From Elusimicrobiota bacterium (GTDB lineage: Bacteria; Elusimicrobiota; Elusimicrobia; Elusimicrobiales; Elusimicrobiaceae): a stretch of 64,000 bases of DNA. Positions within the stretch are counted from its first letter, which is position 1. Each line of letters opens with the position of its first letter. The stretch covers positions 1 through 64,000 of the forward strand of contig WRFH01000006.1 of the NCBI GenBank assembly GCA_009778915.1, given 5' to 3'. The notes under the pieces were generated by a model. It was not told the origin of the DNA. It did not search any database and saw only the letters and a program-made list of their open reading frames with translations. Made by a program: the position numbers and the translations under genes. Positions 26,798 through 35,768 of this stretch are shown in pieces.

Positions 26798-29143
26798 TTA
26801 TTCAACTTCTTTTTTACTTTTTAGTATCGCCCACGTGATTACGCCCAGCAGCGCGATTACCACGAGCCAGCCGAAAACGTTCAGCTTTGTAAACTCGTTA
26901 TTGAACGTGACTATGACCGGCGCGACGATAACCGATACCAGGTTAACCACTTTAATCATCGGGTTTAACGCCGGACCGGCGGTGTCTTTAAGCGGGTCCC
27001 CCACGGTATCGCCGACGACGCTGGCTTTATGGCGCTCGCTGCCTTTGCCGGTGTTTTTGGCCGGGTCGGACTTTTCGTCCTCAATAACTTTTTTGGCGTT
27101 GTCCCACGCGCCGCCGGCGTTGGACATAAACACCGCCAGCAGCTGGCCGGAAACTATTATGCCCGCCAAGAATCCGCCCAGCGCTTCCACGCCCAGCATC
27201 AAACCGACCACGACGGGGGAAACTATTCCGATTAACGCCAGGTTAATCAGTTCCTTCTGCGCGGCGACGGTTGAAATGCTGACCACTTTATCATAATCCG
27301 GCTGCGCTTTGCCCTGCAAAATGCCTTTGGAAAACTGGCGGCGCACTTCGTGCACAATTAAAGACGCCGCGCGGCTTACCGCGTTAATGGCGAAAGACGA
27401 AAACAGCCACGGCACCGCCGCGCCTATTAACATGCCGACGAAGACCACAGGGTTGGAAACCACAATGCCGACCTCTTTTAAAAGCGGCATAATTTTGTCT
27501 AAACCGGCCGCGGCCCACTTTGCGTTGATTACCGTCTGCACGCTGCTGACGTCAACCATGAAAGAGCCGAACAGCGAGACAGCCGCTATAACCGCGGAAC
27601 CTATCGCCACGCCTTTCGTGATGGCTTTCGTCGTGTTGCCCACGCCGTCCAAGTCCGCCATAATCTGGCGCGCTTTTTTGGTTTTGGCGTCGTTCTGTTC
27701 ATGCCATGACATTTCGCCTACGCCGTTGGCGTTGTCCGCAATCGGGCCGAATGAATCCATCGCGACGTTGTTTCCCGTCAGCGTAAGCATGCCTATGCCC
27801 GTCATCGCCACGCCGTAGAGAATATAGTTAAAATGTTCCGTCGCGCTGCTTCCGACCGTACCGAATATCAATATCGACGAAAATATCGTCAGCGCTATGA
27901 CGATAATAGACCAGACCGAAGATTCGAGCCCGACGGCAAAACCGCTCAAAATAGTCGTCGCGGCGCCGGTGGACGTGGCTTTTTTTATTTCCTGTACGGG
28001 TTTGGATTCCGTGCCGGTAAAATATTCTGTCAGACGGTCAATGACTATCGCCAAAATTACGCCGACGGACACAGCCGCGCAGGGCCGCCACCAGCCGCCC
28101 GGAACGCCTTTCATATACTGGGAGGCCAGCAGTATAAACAGCGCTATTGAAATTACCGCGGAAATAAAATAGCCGCGGAAAATGGATTTCATCGCGTCGC
28201 CGGAGCCGCCGTATTCGCGCACCGCGTAGGTGCCGATTATCGAGCAAAACACGCCTATGCCGCGCACCAGAAGGGGGAAAACTATCCACTGGTACAAGCC
28301 GGTAAGATGATAAAGCGCGAGGCCGAGAATCAAGCCGGACACTATCGTCACTTCATAGGACTCAAAAATATCTGCGGCCATGCCGGCGCAGTCGCCGACG
28401 TTGTCGCCCACCAAATCCGCCACGACGGCGGGATTGCGGGGATCGTCCTCAGGAATGCCGGCTTCAACTTTGCCGACGAGGTCCGCCCCGACGTCCGCCG
28501 CTTTCGTGTAAATGCCGCCGCCCACCCTCATAAACAGAGCAACCAGCGTGCCGCCGAAACCGAAACCGAGCAAAGCGTCCGGCGCGGAAACGCCGAATAC
28601 TATAAAAATTAACGTGCCGCCCAGAAGACCGAGGCCGTCAGTCAGCATGCCGGTAATGGTGCCGGCGCGGTATGCGATTTTAAGCGCTTCGCCGAAAGAA
28701 CGGCGCGACGCGTCCGCCACTCTTACGTTGGCAGCCACCGCAATTCTCATGCCGATTTGGCCGACCGTCAGCGAGAAAAACGAACCCAGTATAAACGAAC
28801 CCGCGCGGCCGAAAGCGATTATCAGTTTAACCGTGTCGGGCGAATAACCCGCGAACCTCTGCATAGCCTCCGCCGAGACAGGCACGATATAAACGGATAA
28901 AAATAACGCGACCGTCAGTATGCCGATGAGCGGCAAGATGGCTTTCAACTGCTTAGTCAAGTAAGCGTTCGCGCCGACTTTGATGGCGCCCCAGACGGAC
29001 TGCATTTTTTCGTCGCCCATAGGGTGGCTCATAACCTGGCTTCTAAGAAACAAAGCATAAAAAAGACCTAACACCGCGATGCCCAAAACGCTGAAAAGAG
29101 CGTATTGTTCGAATGTGTGCAGGCCGCCGATACCATACAACAT
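26798..29143 (-). CDS. hppA: Membrane-bound proton-translocating pyrophosphatase
   Basis: 781 residues with about 16 membrane segments. The pyrophosphate-binding loop is present (GADLVGKVEAGIPEDDPRNP, then VGDNVGDCAGMAADIFESY). The second acidic cluster near the C-terminus is too (VVGDTVGDPLKDTAGPALNP). It hydrolyses pyrophosphate and pumps ions across the inner membrane. GNTTKAITKG has Lys and Thr at the positions that, in this family, mark potassium-independent proton pumps; potassium-dependent and Na+-pumping members have Ala/Gly there. GGAGGG precedes the start. It is divergent from the gene at 29276 with overlapping promoters. Confidence 0.97.
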   Translation of the reverse strand: MLYGIGGLHTFEQYALFSVLGIAVLGLFYALFLRSQVMSHPMGDEKMQSVWGAIKVGANAYLTKQLKAILPLIGILTVALFLSVYIVPVSAEAMQRFAGYSPDTVKLIIAFGRAGSFILGSFFSLTVGQIGMRIAVAANVRVADASRRSFGEALKIAYRAGTITGMLTDGLGLLGGTLIFIVFGVSAPDALLGFGFGGTLVALFMRVGGGIYTKAADVGADLVGKVEAGIPEDDPRNPAVVADLVGDNVGDCAGMAADIFESYEVTIVSGLILGLALYHLTGLYQWIVFPLLVRGIGVFCSIIGTYAVREYGGSGDAMKSIFRGYFISAVISIALFILLASQYMKGVPGGWWRPCAAVSVGVILAIVIDRLTEYFTGTESKPVQEIKKATSTGAATTILSGFAVGLESSVWSIIVIALTIFSSILIFGTVGSSATEHFNYILYGVAMTGIGMLTLTGNNVAMDSFGPIADNANGVGEMSWHEQNDAKTKKARQIMADLDGVGNTTKAITKGVAIGSAVIAAVSLFGSFMVDVSSVQTVINAKWAAAGLDKIMPLLKEVGIVVSNPVVFVGMLIGAAVPWLFSSFAINAVSRAASLIVHEVRRQFSKGILQGKAQPDYDKVVSISTVAAQKELINLALIGIVSPVVVGLMLGVEALGGFLAGIIVSGQLLAVFMSNAGGAWDNAKKVIEDEKSDPAKNTGKGSERHKASVVGDTVGDPLKDTAGPALNPMIKVVNLVSVIVAPVIVTFNNEFTKLNVFGWLVVIALLGVITWAILKSKKEVE

Positions 29144-29193
29144 ATATATCCCTCCGTGAAGTTTAGTCTAATGGCCCAAATTACGTCTTTTAC

Positions 29194-29244
29194 ATTGTAC
29201 ATCTTTTAAATGTACCTTGTAAATTTTTACATTTTTGTTATACT
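29194..29244. promoter_or_regulatory. Back-to-back promoters of hppA and the 29276 gene
   Basis: On the minus strand, TTTACA (29223-29218), an 18-bp spacer and TACAAT (29199-29194) lead to hppA. On the + strand, TTGTAA (29217-29222), a 16-bp spacer and TATACT (29239-29244) lead to 29276. The two -35 boxes coincide. Two inverted repeats lie here: GTACAT/ATGTAC (29197-29215) and TGTAAATTTTTACA (29218-29231). Confidence 0.6.
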
Positions 29245-29275
29245 ATAACTATCTTTAATTATGAGGAGATATCGT

Positions 29276-30073
29276 ATGAAGAAATATATTGTTTTTGCCG
29301 CCGCGGCAATTTTGACATTACCGGCGTTTGCGCAGAATGACAGTATCATGAAGGAGTATCCAGTACAGCAGCCTCTTAAACAGAGAAACTATGAAGACCC
29401 GAAGGAGCAGCCCGTCTACACGGCGGACCAGGACACTATTTCTTCCAAAGTAGCGGACCAGTCTAAAAAAGAACAATTCCAAAACCAGCTCTCGGCTGAA
29501 ATAAAAAACGGCGCGGTCAAAAACGTCAGCGGCAATATACCGGATATGTCCGGCGTAAAAACGCCGCCGCCTTTTGCCTCCGCCGCGCTTAAGGATGTTA
29601 AAGGGCTTCTGGCGGCTTTTCCCGAGGACTCTAATAAAAACTTCATGCCTTTTGACTCTTTTGCAAAAGCGCTGAATAATCCCAAAGAGAATAATATAGG
29701 AAAACTTGGGGAGACGATGTTTGACAGCCTTAACAGCTGGCTGGGTACGGACGTAAAAGAAAAGAAACAGCCCGTCAAAGTCTGCACGGCTAACGAAATA
29801 GTGCAGGCGTGGAGGCCATTGATAGAGGCAAGCGCGGACGGCCAGATAAAAATAGAAAATGAAAATACGTTTAAATTTTTCTGGCGGAATTCGTCCGATA
29901 TGTTCAGCAAGGCGTATACTATATGCTCTAATCTGGAGCAGAAGTATGAAGAAACGAAAAACGCTGACGCGGTGTACGCGAATTACATGCGTACCAATGA
30001 TAAATCAAAAGCTATGATGAACAGAAATATGAACTTAGCTTTTGTCGCGCTTGTAATGCAAAACAGCAAATAA
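29276..30073 (+). CDS. Exported hypothetical protein, 265 residues
   Basis: The start at 29276 (MKKYIVFAAAAILTLPAFAQ) is chosen over the ATG at 29261 because GAGGAG lies between them at proper distance. The signal peptide is followed by a hydrophilic, mostly helical protein rich in Lys, Asn and Gln, with PVYTADQDTISSKVADQSKK and CTANEIVQAWRPLIEASADG. No known family is recognised. It is probably periplasmic. The gene is a single transcription unit, with its own promoter and a shared terminator. Confidence 0.75.
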   Translation: MKKYIVFAAAAILTLPAFAQNDSIMKEYPVQQPLKQRNYEDPKEQPVYTADQDTISSKVADQSKKEQFQNQLSAEIKNGAVKNVSGNIPDMSGVKTPPPFASAALKDVKGLLAAFPEDSNKNFMPFDSFAKALNNPKENNIGKLGETMFDSLNSWLGTDVKEKKQPVKVCTANEIVQAWRPLIEASADGQIKIENENTFKFFWRNSSDMFSKAYTICSNLEQKYEETKNADAVYANYMRTNDKSKAMMNRNMNLAFVALVMQNSK

Positions 30074-30084
30074 TTTTTGCGCCG

Positions 30085-30120
30085 AAGTAAAAACCCCGCC
30101 GGTAAAGGCGGGGTTTTTTA
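30085..30120. terminator. Bidirectional terminator
   Basis: AAAACCCCGCC and GGCGGGGTTTT around a GGTAAA loop, with T runs on both strands, between convergent genes ending at 30073 and 30118. Confidence 0.88.
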
Positions 30121-32976
30121 TTTTTTTTCAACATCGCGTTTAATCAAAACCGCCAGCGGCGGCAGAGTAACAACGGCGTAATCATAAGCGGTTTTGCCGT
30201 CTTTATCCTTTATATTAATATCGCCGCCGGCGGATTTGAATATATTGTAAAAATCTACTATACGTTTGGGCATAACTTCCTTATAGTCGTCCATATACAT
30301 CCTTGTCCGCGCGAGATAGTGCAGCGCGGTGCGGCCGTCATTATCCCGCAGGTTAACATCCGCGCCCCACTTGATAAACTGTTTTATAAACTCGTTATTT
30401 CTGTCAGTCGCTCTTTCCGCAGAGAACATCAGAATAGTCATGCCGTTTCCTTCAAATCCGGCGGAGGATAACGGGTGCACCGCGTACGTCGTTTTGGCGT
30501 TAATGCTTACGCCCTCGTCCATAAGAGCTTTAAACCTTGTGACGTCGTCATAATGCCAGCAGGAATATAAGGTGTACCACCACTCGGCCGTAATGTCGCG
30601 CTTCGCGCCGGCTTTTTTCAAAATTTCCGCCGCCTCTTTATACTCCGACACGTCGGCAACGGTAAGCGCGCTGATATGGCTGTCGTCGATATCGTTCACG
30701 CGGGCGCCGCTGTCCAGCAACAATTTTATTATCTCCGGCTCCGCGCGCCTGTATACTGCAAAAGCCAGAACGCCCGCGCCGTCTACGTCTTTGGCATTCA
30801 CGTTAAACCCGGCGTTTATTAATTGCTTGAAGAAATCATATTTCCCCGGATTGGTATCAAGAATATATATTAACGCGTTCTTCCCGTCCACCGGCGTATT
30901 AACATCCGCGCCCGCCGCGATAATGCGCGAAAGTTCGTCCTTGTCATAACGGTATCTGTTTCTATATTCTTCGACGATTTTTACAAAGGCGTCGTTAAAC
31001 GCTTTTTTCGGCACTTTTCCGCCGAGGCCGGCTTCCTTTACCGTCTTAAAACCTTCTTCGGTGTCAAGATAGTCAAATAAAGTTTTATTTTCTTTATTCT
31101 TGATATCCGTTTTCGCGCCGGCTTTGAGGAGGATTTTCATCGCGCCGAAATTCGCCTCTTTCGCGCTGAGCAGCAGCGGCGTGTTGCCGTCATTATCCTT
31201 TATATTAATATCCGCGCCGGATTTTATCAGAAGTTCCACTATTTCATTATGATTCTGCGGCGGCGGAGCGGCGGGGTCCCCGTGCGCGCCGTTCTCGCGG
31301 TCCCGGCGGGAGCCCATCGGTATCGGCCAAATCATAACGTAATAATGCTGCCCGCCCGCGGCGCGGTGCAGCGCGGTTTTACCGGTTTTATCTTTGGCGT
31401 TTATATCCGCTCCGGCTTTGATTAAGAGCTCCGCCGTCTGCGGCGGGACAATATTATTCTCATCGTAAGAAGCTTTGTCATAACCGGCGTAAGCGTTTAA
31501 AATAAGCGGCGTCATGCCTTCGCGCTCGTCGTTTTTCTCTTTCGCGTCGGGTTTGAATTTATAATTGACATCCGCGCCTTTGGACAAGAAAAATTTTGCG
31601 GCCCACGCTTTCCCGTCCCGCGCGGCGCGCAGCAGCCCTTCGTCAGCTTCAGACGGAGAAACCGGAATATTTATTTTATTTTCGTCCAACGCGCGCAGCA
31701 GATTAAAACGCGCCAGCGCGTGCGGGGGGAGTTTTTTGTTATCCGTTTTGATACCTTTGGAAATAAGGAATTTCGCGGTTTCGTAATCGTCGGTAAAAAA
31801 CAGCGCGTTATATCCCTGCTCGTTTACTGCGTTTATGTCCGCGCCGGCGTCAAGCAGCAGTTTTGCCGTCTTTAAATCATTGTGCGCGATTGAATTTAAA
31901 AAGGCGTAGGAATAAGAATCTCTGTTGGCGCCGTTTTTGATGAGGAATGAAACAATGTCATAAGAATTATACAGACCGTCGGAAAAATATACTACAAGCG
32001 GCGTGCCGCGGAAAGACGGATTTTTATCTTTAAGCAGATTTTTTGCCAGCCCGAAATTGCTGTTGTCCAGAGCGGCCGGCAGCGGCGGCCAGCCGTACCT
32101 GTCAGCGTCCGCGTCAAATTTTACGCCGCTTTCAAGGAAAAAATTTATCACGTCTTCGCTGCAGTGTTCCATTGCCCACGGAAAAATCTCGCCTTTGTTG
32201 ATGTCCGTAAGTTTCGCGCCTTTGGACAAAAGATATTTGATTATCGGCACGTCCTGGTCTTCGCGGCTGTTAAATTTTCTCTCCGCCGCGCGCTGTATGA
32301 TTGTAGACCTGAAATGATTACTGTAACCTTTAGGATTGGCCTTTTTATCTTCAACGGCATATTTGACTATATCAAGATTCCCGCCGGTGACCGCGTAGGC
32401 CAAAGTTTCCTGCCAGTCAATTTTTTTCTTTCTGTCCGCAATGAATTTAAAAATTTCAAAGTGCCCGGTATACGCCGCCGCGCGCAGGGGGGAGGAGCCG
32501 CTGTCCGGGTTTTCATAATCAATGTCCGCGCCTTTGCTTACCAGATATTTTACCGTCTTAAAACTGCCGGACTCCGCCGCGCAGTTTAACGGCGTAAGGC
32601 CGCCGTTGGCGCGGTAGACGGCGTTAACGTCCGCGCCGGCTTCAACCAGAGTTTTAGTCATTTCAAGATTGCCTTTCCAAGCGGCGTAGTGCAACGCGGT
32701 TTCGCCGGACTGGTCTTTCGCCTTGACATCCGCGCCTTTGGACAACAGAAATTTAACAAGCTCGTTATTCCCGCTTGACGCCGCGCCCATCAAAAGAGTA
32801 TTGCCGTTCTCATCCGGCAAATTCAGGTCCGCGCCGGCGGCAACGGCTTGTTTTACCGCGTTTAAATCGCCTTTCCAGGCGGCGTTCATCAGATTTTCTT
32901 TATCTTTCTCCGTCATAGCGCAAACTCCGTTAAGCGTCGCCGCCAAAAAAACCGCGGCTAAAATTATTTTCTTCAT
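30118..32976 (-). CDS. Exported ankyrin-repeat protein, ~952 residues
   Basis: The start at 32976 (MKKIILAAVFLAATLNGVCA, a signal peptide) is preferred. The frame stays open to 33090 but that part has no signal and overlaps the upstream gene. About 20 ankyrin repeats fill the protein, for example DENGNTLLMGAASSGNNELV and DQSGETALHYAAWKGNLEMT. Their spacing is partly irregular, as in secreted bacterial ankyrin proteins. It probably binds proteins in the periplasm or outside the cell; a host-directed role is possible but unproven. There is no Shine-Dalgarno; TATCAT ends 6 nt before the ATG and is preceded by TG, an extended -10. Confidence 0.88.
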   Translation of the reverse strand: MKKIILAAVFLAATLNGVCAMTEKDKENLMNAAWKGDLNAVKQAVAAGADLNLPDENGNTLLMGAASSGNNELVKFLLSKGADVKAKDQSGETALHYAAWKGNLEMTKTLVEAGADVNAVYRANGGLTPLNCAAESGSFKTVKYLVSKGADIDYENPDSGSSPLRAAAYTGHFEIFKFIADRKKKIDWQETLAYAVTGGNLDIVKYAVEDKKANPKGYSNHFRSTIIQRAAERKFNSREDQDVPIIKYLLSKGAKLTDINKGEIFPWAMEHCSEDVINFFLESGVKFDADADRYGWPPLPAALDNSNFGLAKNLLKDKNPSFRGTPLVVYFSDGLYNSYDIVSFLIKNGANRDSYSYAFLNSIAHNDLKTAKLLLDAGADINAVNEQGYNALFFTDDYETAKFLISKGIKTDNKKLPPHALARFNLLRALDENKINIPVSPSEADEGLLRAARDGKAWAAKFFLSKGADVNYKFKPDAKEKNDEREGMTPLILNAYAGYDKASYDENNIVPPQTAELLIKAGADINAKDKTGKTALHRAAGGQHYYVMIWPIPMGSRRDRENGAHGDPAAPPPQNHNEIVELLIKSGADINIKDNDGNTPLLLSAKEANFGAMKILLKAGAKTDIKNKENKTLFDYLDTEEGFKTVKEAGLGGKVPKKAFNDAFVKIVEEYRNRYRYDKDELSRIIAAGADVNTPVDGKNALIYILDTNPGKYDFFKQLINAGFNVNAKDVDGAGVLAFAVYRRAEPEIIKLLLDSGARVNDIDDSHISALTVADVSEYKEAAEILKKAGAKRDITAEWWYTLYSCWHYDDVTRFKALMDEGVSINAKTTYAVHPLSSAGFEGNGMTILMFSAERATDRNNEFIKQFIKWGADVNLRDNDGRTALHYLARTRMYMDDYKEVMPKRIVDFYNIFKSAGGDINIKDKDGKTAYDYAVVTLPPLAVLIKRDVEKK

Positions 32977-33011
32977 TTTTTTATGATAGCAAAATGGGGG
33001 GAAATACGCCG

Positions 33012-33431
33012 TTATCCGATTGACGGTTTGAATAACTGCACTGTCATAAGAAGAGTAAACAATATATAAGAAAGCCAAAAAACGCCGCATATCATATTAC
33101 TGTTTTCATCCGGGTCCTTAATAAGGTAAATCAAAGTCTGCGTAATAATAAAAGCCGGTCCCGCGACTCTTGCCGCCGCGAAAGCAAACCAGCTTACCGG
33201 AAAAACAGTCGGCAGCAGCCACATTGCGGCGGGAATAATATAAGAGGCCGCAATATTGCGGATTTCTATATCGTCTAACTCAAAAGCCCAATCGCACACT
33301 TTGGCAACGGTTAACCCGGTGGAATAAGCTATGAAAAAGTAAAGCAGTGTTTCCGCGATTGACTTTAAAATTTCTCTCATGGGTAATATTGTACTATAAT
33401 CCAATAAGGTTTTCATTTCTATGTTTAACAT
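33012..33431 (-). CDS. Small membrane protein, 139 residues
   Basis: Four predicted membrane segments: TLLYFFIAYSTGLTVAKV, IAASYIIPAAMWLLPTVF, WFAFAAARVAGPAFIITQTL and ICGVFWLSYILFTLLMTVQL. AAGGAG lies about 10 nt before the ATG at 33431. In-frame ATGs at 33416 and 33380 are alternatives; the last would start directly before the first membrane segment. No family is recognised. It may be read into the ankyrin gene, 35 bp downstream. Confidence 0.6.
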   Translation of the reverse strand: MLNIEMKTLLDYSTILPMREILKSIAETLLYFFIAYSTGLTVAKVCDWAFELDDIEIRNIAASYIIPAAMWLLPTVFPVSWFAFAAARVAGPAFIITQTLIYLIKDPDENSNMICGVFWLSYILFTLLMTVQLFKPSIG

Positions 33432-34205
33432 GTCTTTAACGCTCCTTTTTATAAAGTTTTACTTGACCTGAACCCCAAAAATCAAAATTGACTGCAAATT
33501 TAGAGATGGGGGACTTATTTGTCATACCTATTTAACTACTGATAATTTTTATTATGTTAATATTTATAGGGCTTCTCAGAATCAATCCTTTAACTATATT
33601 TATTATCATAAAAAGCTTATTTTTGCTTATTTTATAGCTAATTGTATACTTAACCTAATATTTATTTAAGATATATTTTGGCAAGCAAAAATATTTCAGC
33701 AAAATTTATAACAAAAATACTGAGACAATAAACATAAAATCTTATTTGACTTATTAGATATTTGTTTAAATAAATCTGTTAAAATTCACAATTATTTTAT
33801 ATTTTCAAAATTGACCTCAATTTTAAAACGCTTTATTTTGAGTCCCGGGGTACTTAGATATACCCAAAAATCAACCTCGGCGGATACCAATTTTCAGTAA
33901 AACCAAAATTGTCATACCGTTGAACCCGTTTTTAAGGTTTGTGAAATTTTGATTTGGGGGTATACAGGTATACCTCAAAACCAAATTTCAAAAAACCGGC
34001 TTTTGTCAAAAATCACAGAAACCAGCCAAAAAATTGTCAAAGCGTTAAAACCCCAATTTTTAAATTTTATTAATTAACAAAACAATATTATAAAAACTTA
34101 CAATTTTATAATTTCGTATAATTTAAAAGTCCACAAATTAACTTACCTTGGATGCACGGAACTAATTAAAAAAATCTCTTCCCTACGGGGGAGGGGGTTT
34201 AATTT
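33432..34205. other. 774-bp AT-rich non-coding region with repeated motifs
   Basis: No plausible gene. It holds several copies of a CCCCAAAAATCAAAATTG-like word in both orientations (near 33473, 33868, 33945 and 33980). AAAATTGTC words are followed by CCGTT or GCGTT at about 33905 and 34032. An imperfect palindrome centred near 33970 has GGGGGTATAC and GTATACCTC as its core. The right end (34186-34203) is a short GC-rich remnant like the palindromic elements; its GGGGAGGGGG can serve as ribosome binding site for the next gene. Confidence 0.6.
33535..33562 (+). other. Possible dif-like XerCD recombination site
   Basis: An 11-bp arm ACTACTGATAA, a 6-bp centre and an 11-bp arm TTATGTTAATA. The right arm matches the E. 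coli dif XerD arm at 9 of 11 positions and the left arm at 6 of 11. It lies in the largest gene-free stretch of the window. Confidence 0.3.
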
Positions 34206-34868
34206 ATGAAAATCAAATGGCTGTTTATTTTTTTACTCCTCCCCCCCTTGCTGCCAGCGCAGGAGGACGCCGTTCCCCCCGCTTTCACGGCAGGGGATAT
34301 TCAGCTGCGGGAAGCCGGTTTTGTAAATATGGCTTATCCCCCCTTCCCCAAATTTTATTTTGACATGCGTTACGCCGGAACGGAGAATTTTACAGGCAAA
34401 AAAATTTATAATTTCCGCTCCTGCTGGCTGCGTAAAGAGGCGGCGGAAGCCGTGGTAAAAGCCTATGATTTGCTCCAGAAACGCAGGCCGGGCCTGACAT
34501 TTTTATTTTATGACTGCTACCGTCCGGAAAGCGACCAGCAGACATTATGGGACGCCTACCCGGACCCGCGCTACATCGCGCCGCCGGAAAAAGGCTCCCG
34601 CCACAGCCGCGGCATGGCCGCAGATATCACGCTTGCAGGCGCAGACGGCGCGCCGCTTGAAATGCCGACGGGATTTGATTCCTTTTCCCCCCTCGCGCAT
34701 ATGAATTATAACGGCAAAAAAATTTCCGCCAGCGCCAAACAAAATAGGGAATTGCTCAAACAAATCATGCTGGACGCGGGCTTCACTTATACGCGCACGG
34801 AATGGTGGCACTTCGACAAAATCGGCTGGGCTGAATATCCGATAGAAGACATACAGCCGGAAGACTAA
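34206..34868 (+). CDS. ddpX: D-alanyl-D-alanine dipeptidase (M15D), exported
   Basis: 220 residues with signal peptide (MKIKWLFIFLLLPPLLPA). The zinc motif SRHSRGMAADIT (His and Asp ligands) and EWWHF (catalytic Glu, third His) match VanX/DdpX enzymes. YNFRSCWLRKEAAEA and FYDCYRPESDQQTLW also fit. It cleaves D-Ala-D-Ala, most likely for periplasmic recycling of peptidoglycan pieces. No vanH/vanA partners are nearby, so glycopeptide resistance is not implied. The ribosome binding site is part of a GC-rich repeat remnant. Confidence 0.92.
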   Translation: MKIKWLFIFLLLPPLLPAQEDAVPPAFTAGDIQLREAGFVNMAYPPFPKFYFDMRYAGTENFTGKKIYNFRSCWLRKEAAEAVVKAYDLLQKRRPGLTFLFYDCYRPESDQQTLWDAYPDPRYIAPPEKGSRHSRGMAADITLAGADGAPLEMPTGFDSFSPLAHMNYNGKKISASAKQNRELLKQIMLDAGFTYTRTEWWHFDKIGWAEYPIEDIQPED

Positions 34869-34892
34869 ATGGCGTCCCTCCGTCAAACTTTG

Positions 34893-34898
34893 TATAAT
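34893..34898 (+). promoter_or_regulatory. -10 box just before gmk
   Basis: TATAAT ends 5 nt before the gmk ATG at 34904. There is no Shine-Dalgarno and no good -35 box. It implies a leaderless mRNA. Confidence 0.5.
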
Positions 34899-34903
34899 AA
34901 AAT

Positions 34904-35500
34904 ATGGGTAATTTTGTGCTGGTTGTGTCGTCGCCGTCAGGCGGCGGAAAAACAACTATTATAAACGAACTCCTTAAGCGGCGGAAAGATATTAAAAGAG
35001 TCGTCACCGCCGCCACGCGCGCCCCCCGCGAAGGGGAGAAAAACGGGCGGGATTATTTGTTCTGGTCTGTCAAAGATTTTGAGTCCGCGATAAAAAAAGG
35101 GCAGATGGCGGAGCACGCGAAAGTTTTTGCGGATTACTACGGCGTGCCGAAAGCAGGTCTTGAAACGCCGCTTAAAAAAAACCTCATTCCCATTTTGGTT
35201 ATCGACGTGCAGGGCGCAAAAACAATAAGGAAACTTTATAAAAACAGCGTGCTTGTTTTTATAATGCCGCCAAGCTGGGCGGAACTAAAAAAACGGCTGC
35301 TTGCCAGACCTGGCGGCACAAACGATATTGAGTTGCGCCTTAAAACCGCAAAAAAAGAAGCCGCGCAGATTAAGCATTATGATTATCTTATAATCAACGA
35401 TAAACTTGAAAACGCGGTAAACGATTTGTCAGATATTATAACGGCTGAAAAGCTTAAAGTAAAACGGAGCAAAAACAATGTCAACAGAAAAAGAATTTGA
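34904..35500 (+). CDS. gmk: Guanylate kinase
   Basis: 198 residues. The P-loop SSPSGGGKTT lies at residues 9-18. The GMP-binding pattern TRAPREGEKNGRDYLFWS follows, and the lid region has RPGGTNDIELRLKTAKKE. It phosphorylates GMP to GDP. It is first in a tight gmk-rpoZ-UDG-priA cluster and overlaps rpoZ by 23 bp. The order gmk-rpoZ-priA is seen in many bacteria and supports the rpoZ call. The C-terminus is Lys/Arg/Asn-rich because of the overlap. Confidence 0.96.
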   Translation: MGNFVLVVSSPSGGGKTTIINELLKRRKDIKRVVTAATRAPREGEKNGRDYLFWSVKDFESAIKKGQMAEHAKVFADYYGVPKAGLETPLKKNLIPILVIDVQGAKTIRKLYKNSVLVFIMPPSWAELKKRLLARPGGTNDIELRLKTAKKEAAQIKHYDYLIINDKLENAVNDLSDIITAEKLKVKRSKNNVNRKRI

Positions 35501-35768
35501 CGCAAAATTAATGGACTACGGCGGGGACCGCTACAACATGGTAGTGCTGGCCACGATGTGGGCGAAGGAACTGAGGAAAAAAGACGAATATAAAAACCAG
35601 CCCGCCGCCGTAGTAATCAAAGTCGCGCTGGACGATATTTTGTCAAACAAAATCACCAAAGAGCAGGTTCTGGCCGCGTGCAAAGACAGCTATGAACGCG
35701 ACGTTAAAGCCGCCGAAGAAGCCAAAAAAGAGGCCGAAAGAAAAGCCAAAGAACCTCTTAAATTATAA
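35478..35768 (+). CDS. rpoZ: RNA polymerase omega subunit
   Basis: 96 residues. DRYNMVVLATMWAKELRK is the conserved N-terminal helix of omega, and AAVVIKVALDDILSNKI follows as in family members. The tail is a charged Ala/Glu/Lys helix. It helps assemble and stabilise RNA polymerase. GGAG lies 8-9 nt before the ATG. It starts inside gmk, and its stop overlaps the next start (TAATG). Confidence 0.88.
   Translation: MSTEKEFDAKLMDYGGDRYNMVVLATMWAKELRKKDEYKNQPAAVVIKVALDDILSNKITKEQVLAACKDSYERDVKAAEEAKKEAERKAKEPLKL

Noticed and set aside
33435-34140. CRISPR array
   Set aside because: The repeated words are short, unevenly spaced and in both orientations, with no cas genes in the window.
33432-34205. 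Chromosomal replication origin
   Set aside because: No TTATCCACA-type DnaA boxes were found and dnaA, dnaN, gidA or similar genes are not adjacent.
34206-34868. Vancomycin resistance operon
   Set aside because: Only the dipeptidase is present; no D-lactate dehydrogenase, D-Ala-D-Lac ligase or VanRS genes nearby.
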